From NCBI GenBank assembly GCA_016718605.1, contig JADKCY010000011.1:124001-188000 (forward strand): a stretch of 64,000 nt of DNA. The letters run 5' to 3'. Shown piece by piece: positions 49,569-58,301 of this stretch; within the stretch, counting starts at the first letter, position 1, and every line of letters begins with the position of its first letter. The notes below the pieces were generated by a model. That model was not told the origin of the DNA and searched no databases. It saw only the letters and a program-made list of their open reading frames with translations. The DNA is from Lysobacterales bacterium (lineage in GTDB: Bacteria; Pseudomonadota; Gammaproteobacteria; Xanthomonadales; Xanthomonadaceae). Made by a program: the position numbers and the translations under genes.

Positions 49569-50531
49569 ATGCGTCTTGAAATGCGCAGACGGGAGTTGCC
49601 GTTGTTGCTGCTGGCTTTGGGCGTTTGCTCGTCCGCCATAGCGGAGACGGAAGTCACTATCGCTGAAAGCAGTTCCTTTCCTGAATCTACCCGCCGATGG
49701 GTGCGCGGGAGCACTGAATGGTTGGCTCGACAGGTGGATGGTTGGTTTGGCGACAAACCCTTCGAAGAGGGTGGCATGATCAGTGACGGGCGCTTGGATA
49801 TTGGGCTGTTCAAGCGTCAGGACGAAAATGTGGATTTGGACGTGCGTTTTAACGCTCACTTCCGTCTACCGAATGTTGAGCAACAAGCGTATCTCTTCAT
49901 CGGTCGCGATGATCGGCGCGATGTCATTCGCGATACGCCAGACGAGTTACAGCGTCAGCAACAATTGCTGGCGATCCGACCCGTCGAGCATTCCTTGCTG
50001 GCAGGTCTGGGTGTGAGCCTGCGCGATTCGATTGATTTCCGCCTCGGCTTGGGCCCAGGTCTCAAGCCGTACGTGCAGGCTCGCTTCGAGCGGCCATGGA
50101 TCATTGGCGACGCGCAGCGTATGGATTTTCGCGAGACGGTGTTCTGGACGCAGGAAGATCGCGTGGGTGCCACCAGTGTATTGTCTTACGAGCAGCGCTT
50201 CACGCCGGTATTGGCTCTGAAGTGGCAGCTCGCGGGCACCGTCACGCAGGCGCAAAAGCAGTGGGAATGGGCAGGCAGCGTGGGTACGTATCGATCGTTC
50301 GGTGGGCAACGGTTGCTGTCACTGGAAGCGCTAACAAGCGGGACGGGCGAAGAGGCAACGCCGGAAGTGAGCAGCTCCGACCGTGGGCTGCTGGTCAGAT
50401 GGGAGCAGCCGGTTCACCGCGATGGGTTACTGGCTGAGTTCGTGGTTGGCCATTTCTGGCCACATTTCGACGATGCGCGCGGACGCGAACGCGCTTGGGC
50501 TCTGGGAGTGAGTCTCAAGTTGCGGTTCTGA
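49569..50531 (+). CDS. Predicted outer-membrane beta-barrel protein
   Basis: 320 residues. Signal peptide ('LPLLLLALGVCSSAIA', cleavage about residue 25). The mature part alternates polar and hydrophobic residues as barrel strands do, and the protein ends in 'LGVSLKLRF', the C-terminal aromatic signature used for outer-membrane insertion. No family name recognised. The ATG at 49581 is an alternative start. Confidence 0.65.
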   Translation: MRLEMRRRELPLLLLALGVCSSAIAETEVTIAESSSFPESTRRWVRGSTEWLARQVDGWFGDKPFEEGGMISDGRLDIGLFKRQDENVDLDVRFNAHFRLPNVEQQAYLFIGRDDRRDVIRDTPDELQRQQQLLAIRPVEHSLLAGLGVSLRDSIDFRLGLGPGLKPYVQARFERPWIIGDAQRMDFRETVFWTQEDRVGATSVLSYEQRFTPVLALKWQLAGTVTQAQKQWEWAGSVGTYRSFGGQRLLSLEALTSGTGEEATPEVSSSDRGLLVRWEQPVHRDGLLAEFVVGHFWPHFDDARGRERAWALGVSLKLRF

Positions 50532-51042
50532 CGCGGCGGCTCGGCGCTGTCTTCGCAGTCATCACAACACAGCCCTTGGGATGCGGCGTTGAACTTGCCG
50601 GTCCTGTTTTGTGGCGACGATTGCCAAAGCAACTGCAGGCCGACTAATGACCCGAGCGCGAAGGCGAGTTGTCAGGGTCTTAGGCAACGTGACGCGGGGC
50701 TTGTAACCTGCTTGATCCGGGATTCGCGTGCGTTGTCGCAGGTAAAGGTAAGCGTCCCGAGGTCGACGCGGCAGAGATTGTTCTTCGAGTGCCGCTTTGG
50801 GGTGATCTGCAAAACAATGCCCACGTCCCGATTTTGTTTGTTAACACAATTCCGTGTGGTAACGAACAGACGTTTTTCAGGCGTAGGCGCAACTTGCTTG
50901 TGAGGTCAACGAATGTAGCTTCCCATTCGTGAAGGATCTCGCCTAGCCAAAGGAATATTTTCCCGTTTTTGATGCTGCGAGGGAATTGCTTTCCTGCCCC
51001 TGTCCCTGTCCCTGTGTCGGGATTCTCCAAAGGAGTATTTCC
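50532..51042. other. 511-bp intergenic stretch
   Basis: No credible ORF. The centre (50830-50890) is more AT-rich and has an 8-bp palindrome TGTTAACA that could be part of an operator. Just before the next gene are three CCCTGT copies (about 50998-51015), then the AAAGGAG ribosome site. A promoter for the PRC-barrel gene is likely here, but I cannot place it exactly. Confidence 0.5.
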
Positions 51043-51864
51043 ATGTTGCGAAAACTGAAAGACCTCGAGAACTACAAGATACGCGCCACCGATGGCGAAA
51101 TTGGGCACATCAAAGATTTCTATTTCGAAGATGATGCATGGGTTGTTCGCTACTTCGTGGTGGATGCTGGAACGTGGTTGTCGAGTCGTAAGGTGTTGAT
51201 CTCGCCCATATCGGTTCATCAACCTGATTGGTTTGGAAAAACGTTGCCTGTGTCCATTACCATGGATCAGATCAAGAATAGCCCAAGCATCGATACTGAC
51301 AAGCCGGTTTCCCGTCAGAACGAAGAGGAGTTCATGGGTTATTACGGATATCCTTATTACTGGTCTGGTGCAGGCCTTTGGGGTGAAGGTTTGTATCCCT
51401 ACACCATGCGGTCAGGCTATGCAGGTTATGAAGTTGATCGCGTAGAACACGAACTTGCTTGGGAGGCTTATTTGCGTGAGGAGCGCGCTCGGCATCGCAA
51501 TGACAATCCGCATCTGCGCAGTTGCAATGCCGTTACGGGCTACCATATTCATGCGACTGATGGTGAAATTGGCCATGTGGCTGGTTTTCTGGTGGACGAT
51601 GACACCTGGGCGATTCGGTATCTCATCGTTGACACGAGTAACTGGTGGATTGGACACAAGGTTCTTGTCGCGGTGTCGTGGATCAAAGGTGTTCATTGGT
51701 CAGATCAGACCGTATCGGTCGATATTGGCCGCGATTCCATTAAGAACGCACCAACCTATGATCAGACGCTTGATTGGAATCGTGATCAAGAAATGGGCCT
51801 CTATCAACACTATGGTAGACGCGGGTACTGGGCGAGTTCTGCCGTGCTCGGCAATTTGCCTTAG
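51043..51864 (+). CDS. Protein with two PRC-barrel domains
   Basis: 273 residues from the ATG at 51043, with AGGAG 9 nt upstream. Two PRC-barrel modules repeat each other: 'IRATDGEIGHIKDFYFEDDA' (about residues 11-30) and 'IHATDGEIGHVAGFLVDDDT' (about 168-187), each followed by 'RY.IVD...W' and an 'H/RKVLI/VA.SWI' block. Between them is a Y/G-rich linker. PRC-barrel proteins often relate to stress or RNA/membrane binding; role here unknown. The gene is more AT-rich than its neighbours, which may mean transfer. Confidence 0.85.
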   Translation: MLRKLKDLENYKIRATDGEIGHIKDFYFEDDAWVVRYFVVDAGTWLSSRKVLISPISVHQPDWFGKTLPVSITMDQIKNSPSIDTDKPVSRQNEEEFMGYYGYPYYWSGAGLWGEGLYPYTMRSGYAGYEVDRVEHELAWEAYLREERARHRNDNPHLRSCNAVTGYHIHATDGEIGHVAGFLVDDDTWAIRYLIVDTSNWWIGHKVLVAVSWIKGVHWSDQTVSVDIGRDSIKNAPTYDQTLDWNRDQEMGLYQHYGRRGYWASSAVLGNLP

Positions 51865-52342
51865 AGATCGAAGCGGGCATTCAATTCGCGGACACCCCGA
51901 TCTGGCGTTTACCAGTGAGCCCATGGCCATGGCGAGTCGCTGACTATGGGTGGGCAATCACACGCGGATCTTCGAAGGATTCACGGCGCCTTCGACGCGC
52001 ACTTCTCAAACGTGCTTGGTCGAAGCGCCGGTGGGAAGGCGCCCTCGATCGAGCCGGAATCGATCTGCTCGCGACTGGACTGCGCGCCGATGTGCGAGGC
52101 GTAACGTTTGACACCGGTGTGGGTGATGCCAACGGCGAAAAGATCTGCCACTGAATGAACATCGATCAGATCGAGGATCTCTTCGGAGGCGGTGGAGATC
52201 TTCGCGTAGTGGCAAAACTGCGCTTGAACGTGGAGCAAAGAGCTGACCGTGATGGTTGGCTCTTTGCTGCGACGCGAGGCCCGTGCGGGCTGGGATCGCA
52301 CGGATTGTGCGAGCAGTTGACGCGTCGATGCATTTCCAAGGC
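51865..52342. other. 478-bp stretch without a recognised gene
   Basis: Both strands have open frames, but none has convincing composition, start site or homology. The minus-strand frame at 51981-52445 runs straight through the tRNA gene and so is spurious. Confidence 0.5.
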
Positions 52343-52375
52343 AAAAAAAGAGGCCCACGATCACTCGCGGGCCTC
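52343..52375 (-). terminator. Terminator of tRNA-Phe
   Basis: On the minus strand, GAGGCCC and GGGCCTC form a stem followed by a run of seven T. It lies 9 bases after the tRNA 3' end, a classic Rho-independent terminator. Confidence 0.88.
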
Positions 52376-52384
52376 TCAAAGGAA

Positions 52385-52460
52385 TGGTGGCCAGGGAGGG
52401 AATCGAACCCCCGACACGGGGATTTTCAATCCCCTGCTCTACCAACTGAGCTACCTAGCC
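52385..52460 (-). tRNA. tRNA-Phe (anticodon GAA)
   Basis: The 76-base minus-strand sequence folds as a cloverleaf. The acceptor pair is GGCTAGG / CCTGGCC, followed by discriminator A and an encoded CCA. The D arm is AGCTC...GAGC, the anticodon stem GGGGA...TCCCC with loop TTGAAAA (anticodon GAA), and the T loop is TTCGATT. It charges Phe. Confidence 0.97.
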
Positions 52461-52706
52461 ACGCTCGCCGCGATGTGCAGCGAACAGCTGCGCATTAAAC
52501 CGTTGAAGGCGTCTTTCGTCAAGAGGTTGTGTGGATAAACCTAAGTTGAATTCTTGTCTGTCGCGCTGCGACGTGCAGCTGTTGGATGGCGTCTTTGCGT
52601 TGTGCACGATGGCAGGCTTCTGCTCGCATGCCGCATCATGGACATGCACTGTCCATTCGCGCACGCATCGCACGGATGGCGACGAAACCTTTCGGGAGAG
52701 TGTCAA

Positions 52707-53114
52707 ATGAATATGCGAATTTTGTTGCTGGTGTTGGTGGGCGTGTTGTCGTCCTGTGCCTCAGGTCCTGGCCCGCGCGAACGGATGGCGACACAGTACG
52801 AGCGTTATAGCCGTTTCGCAGGTGATGCGGTTGCGAGTTTTCCGTTTTTCACGATGCAAAACTGGGTCTTGTTGGGGCAGTACCGGTTGGCTGTCTACAC
52901 CAAGGTCAATGAGGCTTGGCTGCTCGAGGTGAGTCCACCGTGTTCCGATTTGGAGTTTGCGCAGGCCATTGCGTTGTCTTCGTCGGTGTCGCGCGTGTCG
53001 GCGAAGTTCGATCACGTGCTGGTGGGACGTGATCGTTGCCCGATCAAGGAAATCCGTCCGGTGGATGTGCGTGCGATGAAGCGAGAGCGCAAGTTGGAGC
53101 AGGGTTCTGAATGA
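52707..53114 (+). CDS. DUF6491-like lipoprotein
   Basis: 135 residues from the ATG at 52707 (GGGAGA upstream). Lipobox 'LSSC' predicts a lipid-anchored protein after Cys 17. The mature part has 'YSRFAGDAVASFPFFTMQNW', 'LAVYTKVNEAWLLEV', one Cys in 'PPCSDLEFAQAI' and a second in 'RDRCPIKEIRPVD'. This fits the DUF6491 pattern I recall from Lysobacterales. Function unknown. Confidence 0.7.
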   Translation: MNMRILLLVLVGVLSSCASGPGPRERMATQYERYSRFAGDAVASFPFFTMQNWVLLGQYRLAVYTKVNEAWLLEVSPPCSDLEFAQAIALSSSVSRVSAKFDHVLVGRDRCPIKEIRPVDVRAMKRERKLEQGSE

Positions 53115-53193
53115 GGCTCGGCGTCTACAGAGCGGTGTGATGGGGTGCGCTGCGGTTATGCTTTCCGTTTGATCGAGTTCAGGCGGAAGCCTC

Positions 53194-54117
53194 ATGCGAA
53201 TTTTGCTGCTTGGTGCCAACGGACAGGTGGGTTTCGAATTGGCGCGCAGTGTCGCGCCACTCGGATCGTTGGTCATTGCCGCGCGCGGCGACTGCAGCGC
53301 TCAGTCTGATCGGGTGTCGGTTGATTTGAACGACTTGTCTGCATTGGGCACAACACTGCAGCGCCTGCGTCCCGAGGTGATTCTCAACGCGGCGGCCTAT
53401 ACCGCGGTCGATCAGGCGGAGGATGATCAAGACACGGCCATGCGTATCAACGCGCACGCAGTGGAGGTGTTGGCCAACCACTGCGATAGCACGGGCGCAT
53501 TGTTGGTGCATTACTCCACCGATTACGTCTTTGATGGCAGCGCCTCGCGACCGTGGCGCGAGGATGACTCGCCTGCGCCTTTGGGCGTCTATGGTCGAAG
53601 CAAGTTGGCAGGCGAGATCGCCATCCGCGAAGCAGATTGCGCGCATCTCATTCTACGAACCTCATGGGTCTACGCGGCACGTGGTCAGAATTTTCTGCGC
53701 ACGATGTTGCGCCTGGGTGCGGAGCGCGAGCACATGCGGGTGGTCAGCGATCAAATGGGTGCGCCGACGCCTGCGCGCTGGATTGCCAGCGCCACGGCTT
53801 TGATTCTGGCGCGGCTTGGCAAGCCTCACGCGGTACGCGAAACCTTGCATCTCACGGCCGCGGGAGAGGTGTCATGGCATGGATTCGCGCAACGGATTTT
53901 CGAGTTGGCGGCCGAGCAGGGCATCCTCAGCCGAATCCCGCAACTGGATCCGATTCCCTCCGATCAATACCCAACCCGTGCCAAGCGGCCTGCCTATTCG
54001 CGGCTAGACAATGCGCGCTTGCGCGAGCGCTTTGACATCGTCTTGCCGGACTGGGGATTGGGCGTCCAGCAAGTGCTTCAGGAACTTGCTGGATCGCCGC
54101 GACTGCCCCTGTGTTGA
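53194..54117 (+). CDS. rfbD: dTDP-4-dehydrorhamnose reductase
   Basis: 307 residues. It makes dTDP-L-rhamnose for surface polysaccharide. The Rossmann 'LLGANGQVGFELARSV' opens the protein, the catalytic YxxxK is in 'VYGRSKLAGE', and 'HYSTDYVFDG' and 'PTPARWIASAT' are family-typical. The rest of the rhamnose operon (rfbBAC) is not in the window, so it stands alone here. Confidence 0.92.
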   Translation: MRILLLGANGQVGFELARSVAPLGSLVIAARGDCSAQSDRVSVDLNDLSALGTTLQRLRPEVILNAAAYTAVDQAEDDQDTAMRINAHAVEVLANHCDSTGALLVHYSTDYVFDGSASRPWREDDSPAPLGVYGRSKLAGEIAIREADCAHLILRTSWVYAARGQNFLRTMLRLGAEREHMRVVSDQMGAPTPARWIASATALILARLGKPHAVRETLHLTAAGEVSWHGFAQRIFELAAEQGILSRIPQLDPIPSDQYPTRAKRPAYSRLDNARLRERFDIVLPDWGLGVQQVLQELAGSPRLPLC

Positions 54118-54166
54118 GGCCGATACGTAATTTTTTGCGCGACTCGTGGCATTCAATGTTATTTGC

Positions 54167-55909
54167 CTATTGAACCTGCAGCGACGTTCGGGTCAAGACC
54201 TGACCATCGACAACGTAGGCGATGTCCCATGCGCCAGTTTCCTCGGGTGCATCCAAATCAACCGCATCACCCGCTTCCGGTAGATAGGACCAGCTCCGGT
54301 ATTCACTGCCATCGCCACCGGTAGGAATGACGCCAATCCAATGGCTGCTGTTGCGCGGTCCGGAGAACGTCACCCGGAACGACTTTCCAGCGGCAACGCT
54401 CGTCGGGGCTGAGACTGTGGCTTGCGCCGCGGTTACTCGAATTGGTTGCGAAGCGGCCACGTCTTCGCCTTCCAATAGGACATAGCGCAGTTCGTAGTCG
54501 CCCTCCGCCAGCGGCGCGCGAATGCGGAGTGTTGAGGTGCTGCCGGTGGGACGTGCGTAGCTTCCATTTACATACGCCGCCTTATCCGAGCCTGCAGGCG
54601 CAAACCCGATCCAGTGGCTGTCACTGACCGGACCCGCTGCTTCCACTGTGACCGTGTCGCCTGCCATCACTGAGGACGGTCCACGAACGTAACTGCTGTC
54701 TGCTTCGACACGAATGGGGCGCGAAGCGATCACTCGCTCAGACTCGTTCAGTACATAGCGCAGTTCGTAGTTACCGGGTGTGGCGGGAACCGTCAGTTCC
54801 AGCTCCGATCTTGGCCCAGTGGGGCGAGCATAGTGACCATTCACGTAAGCGCCGACGCCTGCGCCGGCGGCCGCGAAGCCGATCCAGTGCGATCCTCCAA
54901 CCGGACCTTGCGCGACAACGCGAATCTTGCTTCCGACTTTGGCGCTCGCGGGTGCCTCGATCTGCGCCTCACTGTCGTCAATAGTCAGGGTGGTGCGCGC
55001 CAACACCGAGGGCTCGCGTCCGGGACTCACATAGCGCAATTCGTAGCTGCCCGCGGCGGCCGGCATGGCGAACTCGACAATGCCTTGACCGCCATCGCCC
55101 TTGTTCTCGACGTAGGCGTAAGTGAGGTAGGCACCGTCGGCTGCATCGGGCTTCACCACCGTGATGAAGTCACCCTTGTCGGCCGGGCCGGTCCAGCGCA
55201 CCGATAGCGGTGACGTGATATGGGCAGAGCCTTGTGCAGCAACACTGGCCGTTGCCGGGGGCAGGGCAGGTGCAATGCTGGCTTGCAGGGCGCCACCCAA
55301 GGCGATCTCCAGCTCGTGCGCGTCACGTGCGTTGAAGTAACGTCCACCGGTGTTTTCTGCCAGACAACGCAATTGCGCTTGATGTTGTGCTTGTGTGACA
55401 TCGAAACCAATCACATGCGCGGTAAAGTCGATGCCCTCCCGCTCCAGCGACTGTCCGATGGCACACGGATCAAGATCACAGGTCTCCTCGCCGTCGCTGA
55501 CCAGAATCACTGTGGCTTTCTGCTCACTGGATCGCAGTGCCGCCGCCGCATCGACCACCGCTTGGGATAGCGGTGTCATGCCTTTCGGGTTGAGCGCATT
55601 GACGGTGGCAAGATATTGCGTGACATCGAGTCTGCCGACGTCGACCAGGGTCTCGATATCCGTGCAATCGCCCTTGCGGCGATGTCCATAGGCCATCAGA
55701 CCCAGTGCGTCCTCCGGTTGCCAGTGCGCCACCAGTTCGGCGACGGCATCACGTGCGATCTCGATCTTGCTGCGGCCTGCAATCTGGCCCCACATCGAGC
55801 CGGATGCATCCAGCACCAACATCACGTTTTCTTTGGCATGGCAGGCCGATATGGCGGCGCTACTCAGGAGGATGGCGAATAGCGCGCGGCGGGCAGATTG
55901 GCGTGGCAT
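54167..55909 (-). CDS. VWA-domain lipoprotein with repeated C-terminal modules
   Basis: 580 residues. Lipobox-like 'ISAC' at residue 23 suggests a lipoprotein. A von Willebrand A domain (about residues 26-210) has the MIDAS motif D34-x-S-x-S ('DASGSMWG') and 'ILVSDGEETCD'. Then come about four copies of a module of about 85 residues sharing 'SHWIGFAPAG', 'AYVNGSYARPTG' and 'YELRYVL'. The repeats look like an adhesion or binding stalk. The upstream SIMPL gene (89-bp gap) may be in the same transcript. Function unknown. Confidence 0.8.
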   Translation of the reverse strand: MPRQSARRALFAILLSSAAISACHAKENVMLVLDASGSMWGQIAGRSKIEIARDAVAELVAHWQPEDALGLMAYGHRRKGDCTDIETLVDVGRLDVTQYLATVNALNPKGMTPLSQAVVDAAAALRSSEQKATVILVSDGEETCDLDPCAIGQSLEREGIDFTAHVIGFDVTQAQHQAQLRCLAENTGGRYFNARDAHELEIALGGALQASIAPALPPATASVAAQGSAHITSPLSVRWTGPADKGDFITVVKPDAADGAYLTYAYVENKGDGGQGIVEFAMPAAAGSYELRYVSPGREPSVLARTTLTIDDSEAQIEAPASAKVGSKIRVVAQGPVGGSHWIGFAAAGAGVGAYVNGHYARPTGPRSELELTVPATPGNYELRYVLNESERVIASRPIRVEADSSYVRGPSSVMAGDTVTVEAAGPVSDSHWIGFAPAGSDKAAYVNGSYARPTGSTSTLRIRAPLAEGDYELRYVLLEGEDVAASQPIRVTAAQATVSAPTSVAAGKSFRVTFSGPRNSSHWIGVIPTGGDGSEYRSWSYLPEAGDAVDLDAPEETGAWDIAYVVDGQVLTRTSLQVQ

Positions 55910-55998
55910 GGGTGGTTCCGTGATGGATCAGAACTTGGTCGTACGGAGCGGTGGGCACGTTTCGGACATCCAGTAACCACAGCACGTGAGCGAAGTCA

Positions 55999-56715
55999 TC
56001 AATCCGACAGGTAGTACTCCACGGTTGACACCACGCGCACCTTCTTGATGTGCGGTGTGCTGCTGTCGCGCGGCTCAATACTGAATTGTCCTTGGCTTGC
56101 GCTGCGGATCTTGCCGAGTTGGCTGCCAGAATCCTGAGCGAATTTGTTGGCGACTTCCCGTGCGGCTTGCGTGGCCTCCTGCACCATCGCTGGCTTCAGT
56201 TCATTGAGGCGCGTGAACAGGTACTCGGTTTGCGGATATTCCTGGCCGGAAAAGGCGATGCCGGAGCGTCCCAGTTCGGCCAAGTCGCCCATCAGGGCGC
56301 GCACCAGATCGACCTGTGGCGATCGCACCGTGATGGTCTGATTGGCGGTGAAGCGCAGCGCCACGCGCTCCGCGTTACCCCACTGTTGCGCCAGCTTGTC
56401 GGTTATTGCCGGGGCGTCGACCCGCACTTCCTCGTCGCTCAGTCCTTTGGAGTGCAAATAGTCGACGATGCGCTGGGCGGCGCTGTCCAATTGCGCGTAA
56501 ACGTCCGCCAATGAGTCTCCGGCCGCCGAAAAGCGGATGGGCCAGACAACCAGATCGGCGGGGACATCACGTTCGGCAAGTCCTTTGACGTTGACGACCC
56601 GTTCGTACTCGCGATAGCGCTGCAGGCTGTTGCCCAGGATTGCACCCAGTCCCAGCAGGCCGAGTGAGAGCAGGGCACCTAACCAGATGGCGGCAGGGCG
56701 GATGGGCGTTGACAT
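55999..56715 (-). CDS. SIMPL-domain protein
   Basis: 238 residues. N-terminal signal anchor ('WLGALLSLGLLGLGAILGN'), then the SIMPL fold with 'VVNVKGLAERDVPADLVVWP', 'GIAFSGQEYPQTEYLFT' and the C-terminal 'KKVRVVSTVEYYLSD'. Members are exported proteins of unclear function. The ATG at 56715 has GGAG 7 nt upstream. It lies between the HMG-CoA lyase and VWA genes on the same strand. Confidence 0.85.
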   Translation of the reverse strand: MSTPIRPAAIWLGALLSLGLLGLGAILGNSLQRYREYERVVNVKGLAERDVPADLVVWPIRFSAAGDSLADVYAQLDSAAQRIVDYLHSKGLSDEEVRVDAPAITDKLAQQWGNAERVALRFTANQTITVRSPQVDLVRALMGDLAELGRSGIAFSGQEYPQTEYLFTRLNELKPAMVQEATQAAREVANKFAQDSGSQLGKIRSASQGQFSIEPRDSSTPHIKKVRVVSTVEYYLSD

Positions 56716-56766
56716 GGTGTTGCTCCATATTTCGGGAGGTGGGTTGGTCGCAACGAGCGAGGGGTT

Positions 56767-57678
56767 TCAGTGGGGTCTCGTGGTCTGGCGCGCCAGCAGG
56801 GCGCGTCCAGCTTTGCTGGCGGACTCACGTCCAAGTTGTCCACTGATCCATTCGCCCGTCTCTGCCAGAGCGCCCAGATCAACACCATGCGAAAGGCCAA
56901 GACCGTCGAGCAGATAGACCACGTCTTCGGTGGCGACATTGCCGCTCGCCCCTGCTGCATACGGACAGCCACCCAAGCCTGCGACCGCACTGTCAACGAC
57001 ACGCACACCCGCGTCGAGACAGGCGTGAATATTGGCGATGGCCTGCCCCCACGTGTCGTGGAAATGTACTGCCAGTGCGCCGATGGGAATCTCGTTGGCA
57101 ACGGCCTGCACCATGGCTCGCGCCTTGCGTGGCGTGCCAACCCCAATGGTGTCGCCCAGTGAGACTTCGTAGCAGCCTGCGTTGTGCAAATGGTGGGCGA
57201 CACGGACGACATCCGCCAAAGGCACGTCACCTTGATAGGGGCAGCCAAGCACGGTGGACACGTAGCCGCGGACCGCGACGCCGGCTTCGCGTGCCTTGTC
57301 CAAGACGGGAGCGAAGCGCTGTAGGCTCTCCGTCACGCTGGCATTGATATTGCGTTGACTGAACGCTTCAGAGGCGGCAGCAAACACGGCAATTTCCTGC
57401 ACACCTACCGCAAGCGCACGTTCGAGACCCTGCAGATTTGGCACCAGGACGGGATAGCGAACCTTCGGCATTCTGCGAATTGCGGAGAACACTTCTGCAG
57501 CATCTGCCAACTGCGGCACCCATTTCGGGCTGACAAAACTGGTGGCTTCGACGCTGGTCAGGCCACACGCAACCAGGCGCTCGATCAACGCGACCTTGAT
57601 CGCAGCTGGAATGTTGCGGGCCTCGTTCTGCAGGCCGTCACGCGGACCGACTTCGACGATCCGGATCAGATCACTCAT
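56767..57678 (-). CDS. mvaB: Hydroxymethylglutaryl-CoA lyase
   Basis: 303 residues. It splits HMG-CoA into acetoacetate and acetyl-CoA, the last step of leucine breakdown. The N-terminal 'IVEVGPRDGLQNEARN' and 'FVSPKWVPQLADAAEV' are family blocks; metal-binding 'AVHFHDTWGQAIANI' and the active-site Cys loop 'GLGGCPYAAGASGN' are intact. It overlaps the lipoprotein gene by 4 bp, in one unit with the biotin carboxylase gene. Confidence 0.93.
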   Translation of the reverse strand: MSDLIRIVEVGPRDGLQNEARNIPAAIKVALIERLVACGLTSVEATSFVSPKWVPQLADAAEVFSAIRRMPKVRYPVLVPNLQGLERALAVGVQEIAVFAAASEAFSQRNINASVTESLQRFAPVLDKAREAGVAVRGYVSTVLGCPYQGDVPLADVVRVAHHLHNAGCYEVSLGDTIGVGTPRKARAMVQAVANEIPIGALAVHFHDTWGQAIANIHACLDAGVRVVDSAVAGLGGCPYAAGASGNVATEDVVYLLDGLGLSHGVDLGALAETGEWISGQLGRESASKAGRALLARQTTRPH

Positions 57679-58301
57679 CGCGTCGTCTCGCGCAAGGCCT
57701 GCTCCAGAGTCGAATCGCTGCGCCGAAGCACACTTCCGGGCTTTCGCTCAAACAGTCCCGGCGTATCGAGTCCTTGCAAGACTTGCTCACGCGTTCCACG
57801 CACATAGACATGCAACTCGTCCAGTGTGGAAGAAATCGTCCCTTCCAGCTTGCTGTCCAGAATGGCGCGCGCCGCGGCGCGATCGTCCACGCTGAACATT
57901 CGCAGGCGATCGCCCCGGATTTCATAGCGAACAATGAAGAAACTGCGCTTCGGTACCGGATTGACGCCATGGATCGGTGGGAGCTCGACGAGTCCTTTCA
58001 GCGCCTCATCGGCTACCACGACATAGTGTTTGCCGCGGTGATGGACGAAGTTCACTGGAACGCGAATGGCTTGTGGTGGTCCACCGGCTTCGGTTCGGGT
58101 CAGGAGTTGGGTGCGACATTCGGCGTCGATATCAAAGCCGTCGAGTTCTCCCGGCTTGGCGTCGATGTCCAGCCAGAGGCCAGCGAGGTCTGCATCGCAA
58201 CGTTCGATGTTCTGACCCGGCGGCGATTCGAAGCGCGTCTCCGAGCAGGCACTCAAACCGATCAAGCTGAGCGCTAGAAGCAAGAGAACAGTCGGTTTCA
58301 T
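57675..58301 (-). CDS. Lipoprotein of unknown function in the leucine-degradation operon
   Basis: 208 residues. Lipobox 'LSAC' at Cys 19 after 'LLLLALSLIG'. The mature part has 'CDADLAGLWLDIDAKPGELD' and ends with charged helices. Family not recognised. It is wedged between two enzymes with 4-bp overlaps on each side (57675-57678 and 58298-58301), so it is surely co-translated. It may help the outer envelope rather than the pathway. Confidence 0.7.
   Translation of the reverse strand: MKPTVLLLLALSLIGLSACSETRFESPPGQNIERCDADLAGLWLDIDAKPGELDGFDIDAECRTQLLTRTEAGGPPQAIRVPVNFVHHRGKHYVVVADEALKGLVELPPIHGVNPVPKRSFFIVRYEIRGDRLRMFSVDDRAAARAILDSKLEGTISSTLDELHVYVRGTREQVLQGLDTPGLFERKPGSVLRRSDSTLEQALRETTR

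Noticed and set aside
51981..52445. Minus-strand open frame near tRNA-Phe
   Set aside because: It reads through the tRNA gene itself, so it is not a protein gene.
52385..52460. tRNA-Phe as the attachment site of an integrated element
   Set aside because: No integrase, no repeat of the tRNA 3' end and no phage genes nearby.
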